Below are positions 62,888-64,000 of a DNA stretch of 64,000 bases, one piece after another. This DNA comes from Prinia subflava (taxonomy: Eukaryota > Chordata > Aves > Passeriformes > Cisticolidae): NCBI RefSeq assembly GCF_021018805.1, contig NC_086256.1, positions 13,706,032 through 13,770,031 on the forward strand, read 5' to 3'. The translations under genes and the position numbers were made by a program. The notes under the pieces were generated by a model that was not told the origin of the DNA, ran no database searches, and was given only the letters and a program-made list of their open reading frames with translations. The first letter of the stretch is position 1; the number at the start of each line of letters is the position of its first letter.

Positions 62888-64000
62888 AATTAAGTCTTCC
62901 TTTATCCTGAACAACTGCTTATGGTCACCTTCTGAAACTGGATGTTGTTCCTTTGTTTACCCAAATACCCTCTGAGACATCAAAAAAGCAAAAAAGCCTG
63001 GTTGAGAACCAGGCCCAAACAGCATATGGGTTAATCATCAGTATTTCTACCCCTTCACCATCCAGAAGTAGATTTTTGCTGTACATCACTGAAAACCAAA
63101 CTCCACAATGTCTTCTTTCCCTCTACCCACATTTTCATTTCAAGCATCAGTTCACAAAAACATCTTGAGGGGGGGCGGAAAAAAATCAACTTTTCCCAGA
63201 GCACTTTTTTTCCAGTTGATTGCTACTTCTTGGCACCAATTATAAGCAACAGCTTCACAGCTGAACCAAAGCAGCACAGTCAGCAAAATCACAGCCTCTC
63301 CACTCGCAAGCAATCAGAGAGACTCGATGCAAAGGAGCAAAGGTGAGACAGACACCAGCCTAATAGGCCAAGGAGGAATATGGCCCTTGTTCTGCTCAGT
63401 CCAGGCAGCCTGGTTGGTCAGAATGTAAATCTCTGGTAAACAATTTCACTGCCTGTCTGATAAAGAACTGCAAACTCAGTAGGAAGCACAAAACCACTGG
63501 GACAAGAGGGACTACAGATCCTGCCACTACAGCCAGTGTTAAAAATAAAAGCGTATAATGAACTCGGTGCCCAGCTGGAGTGAGGCATCTCTGGTCATTG
63601 GTCAATAGTGACTGAGGTAACAGAAAACAAAGACTATATTCAATGCCTCCTCTTAATGACAGGAGACATCAAACAGCTGTCTGTACAAGCAGCCTCGTGG
63701 GAACTCAGAGTCTGCCTCAGTATCATGCTTCACACCTTGATTCCTAGCTCTGGTTCTTGATCCTGCTTCCTACCTGCTGAGCTGTGGTTCTTTATTCTGT
63801 CCTCCCTGTGCTACAGCCTGTCCCTGGCTGGCCTGCTTGGCCAAATCCAGCACTGCCCACTGGCTGCTGCCTTGCTGCTTGGAGTCCTTGGCAGTCTCAG
63901 ACCAGAACAATTCCTTCAGCCCTGAAATGATGCATTATTCAATTACTCAGTGTCCTCAATCATGACCCCAGAGTTGATTTGTTAGTCTGTCATCAGCCTG

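Larger units (their letters stand above)
41863..64000. other. AT-rich host DNA, no gene recognised
   Basis: Over 22 kb with no recognisable exon, RNA gene or complete repeat. The longest frames (about 130 codons near 48.5 kb and about 105 near 61.8 kb) have no domain, low complexity or splice support I can see. Small simple repeats and one GC-rich patch are listed separately. Confidence 0.5.

Overview
This window looks like avian nuclear DNA, probably from a songbird or other neoavian. The host sequence is AT-rich and contains one clear chicken-repeat-1 (CR1) LINE 3' end, with the bird-typical terminal ATTCTATGATTCT motif. It also carries an intact-looking class II (betaretrovirus-like) endogenous retrovirus with an alpharetrovirus-type envelope. 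I found no host protein-coding exon, tRNA, rRNA, CRISPR array or operon structure. Most open frames of 60-100 codons outside the provirus look like chance.

Layout: 1-25171 is gene-free host DNA. It has a GC-rich island (about 3.8-4.45 kb), homopolymer and AT-rich tracts, a CR1 3' fragment (about 12.65-13.19 kb), a possible very old LINE relic (about 14.6-15.85 kb) and a 24-bp perfect AT palindrome (17.06 kb). At 25178-33303 lies a complete 8,126-bp provirus on the minus strand, flanked by a 6-bp target duplication. From 33310 to the end is more gene-free host DNA, with a perfect 16-bp-arm hairpin (36.4 kb), a 19-unit pentanucleotide array (41.77 kb) and a small GC-rich patch (46.7 kb).

The provirus is the core of the window. 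Its two 317-bp LTRs differ at one base, so it inserted recently. In minus-strand order it has: 5' LTR, an imperfect tRNA-Lys-like primer site, a GC-rich leader with a strong splice donor, gag (598 codons, full length), pro in the -1 frame, pol in a further -1 frame, a splice acceptor, env (447 codons, full length), a polypurine tract and the 3' LTR. The betaretroviral expression logic is readable directly. A slippery A AAA AAC abuts the gag stop and is followed by a possible pseudoknot, and a G GAT TTT heptamer lies at the pro-pol junction. Env would be made from a spliced RNA. The only coding break I see is one in-frame TGA in pol, inside the zinc-binding region at the N-terminus of integrase.

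The most interesting points are the youth and near-intactness of the element, its mosaic make-up (class II gag-pro-pol with an alpharetrovirus-like TM subunit), and a proline-rich second reading frame over the gag spacer region. None has been checked by database search. Family assignments rest on motifs read by eye.
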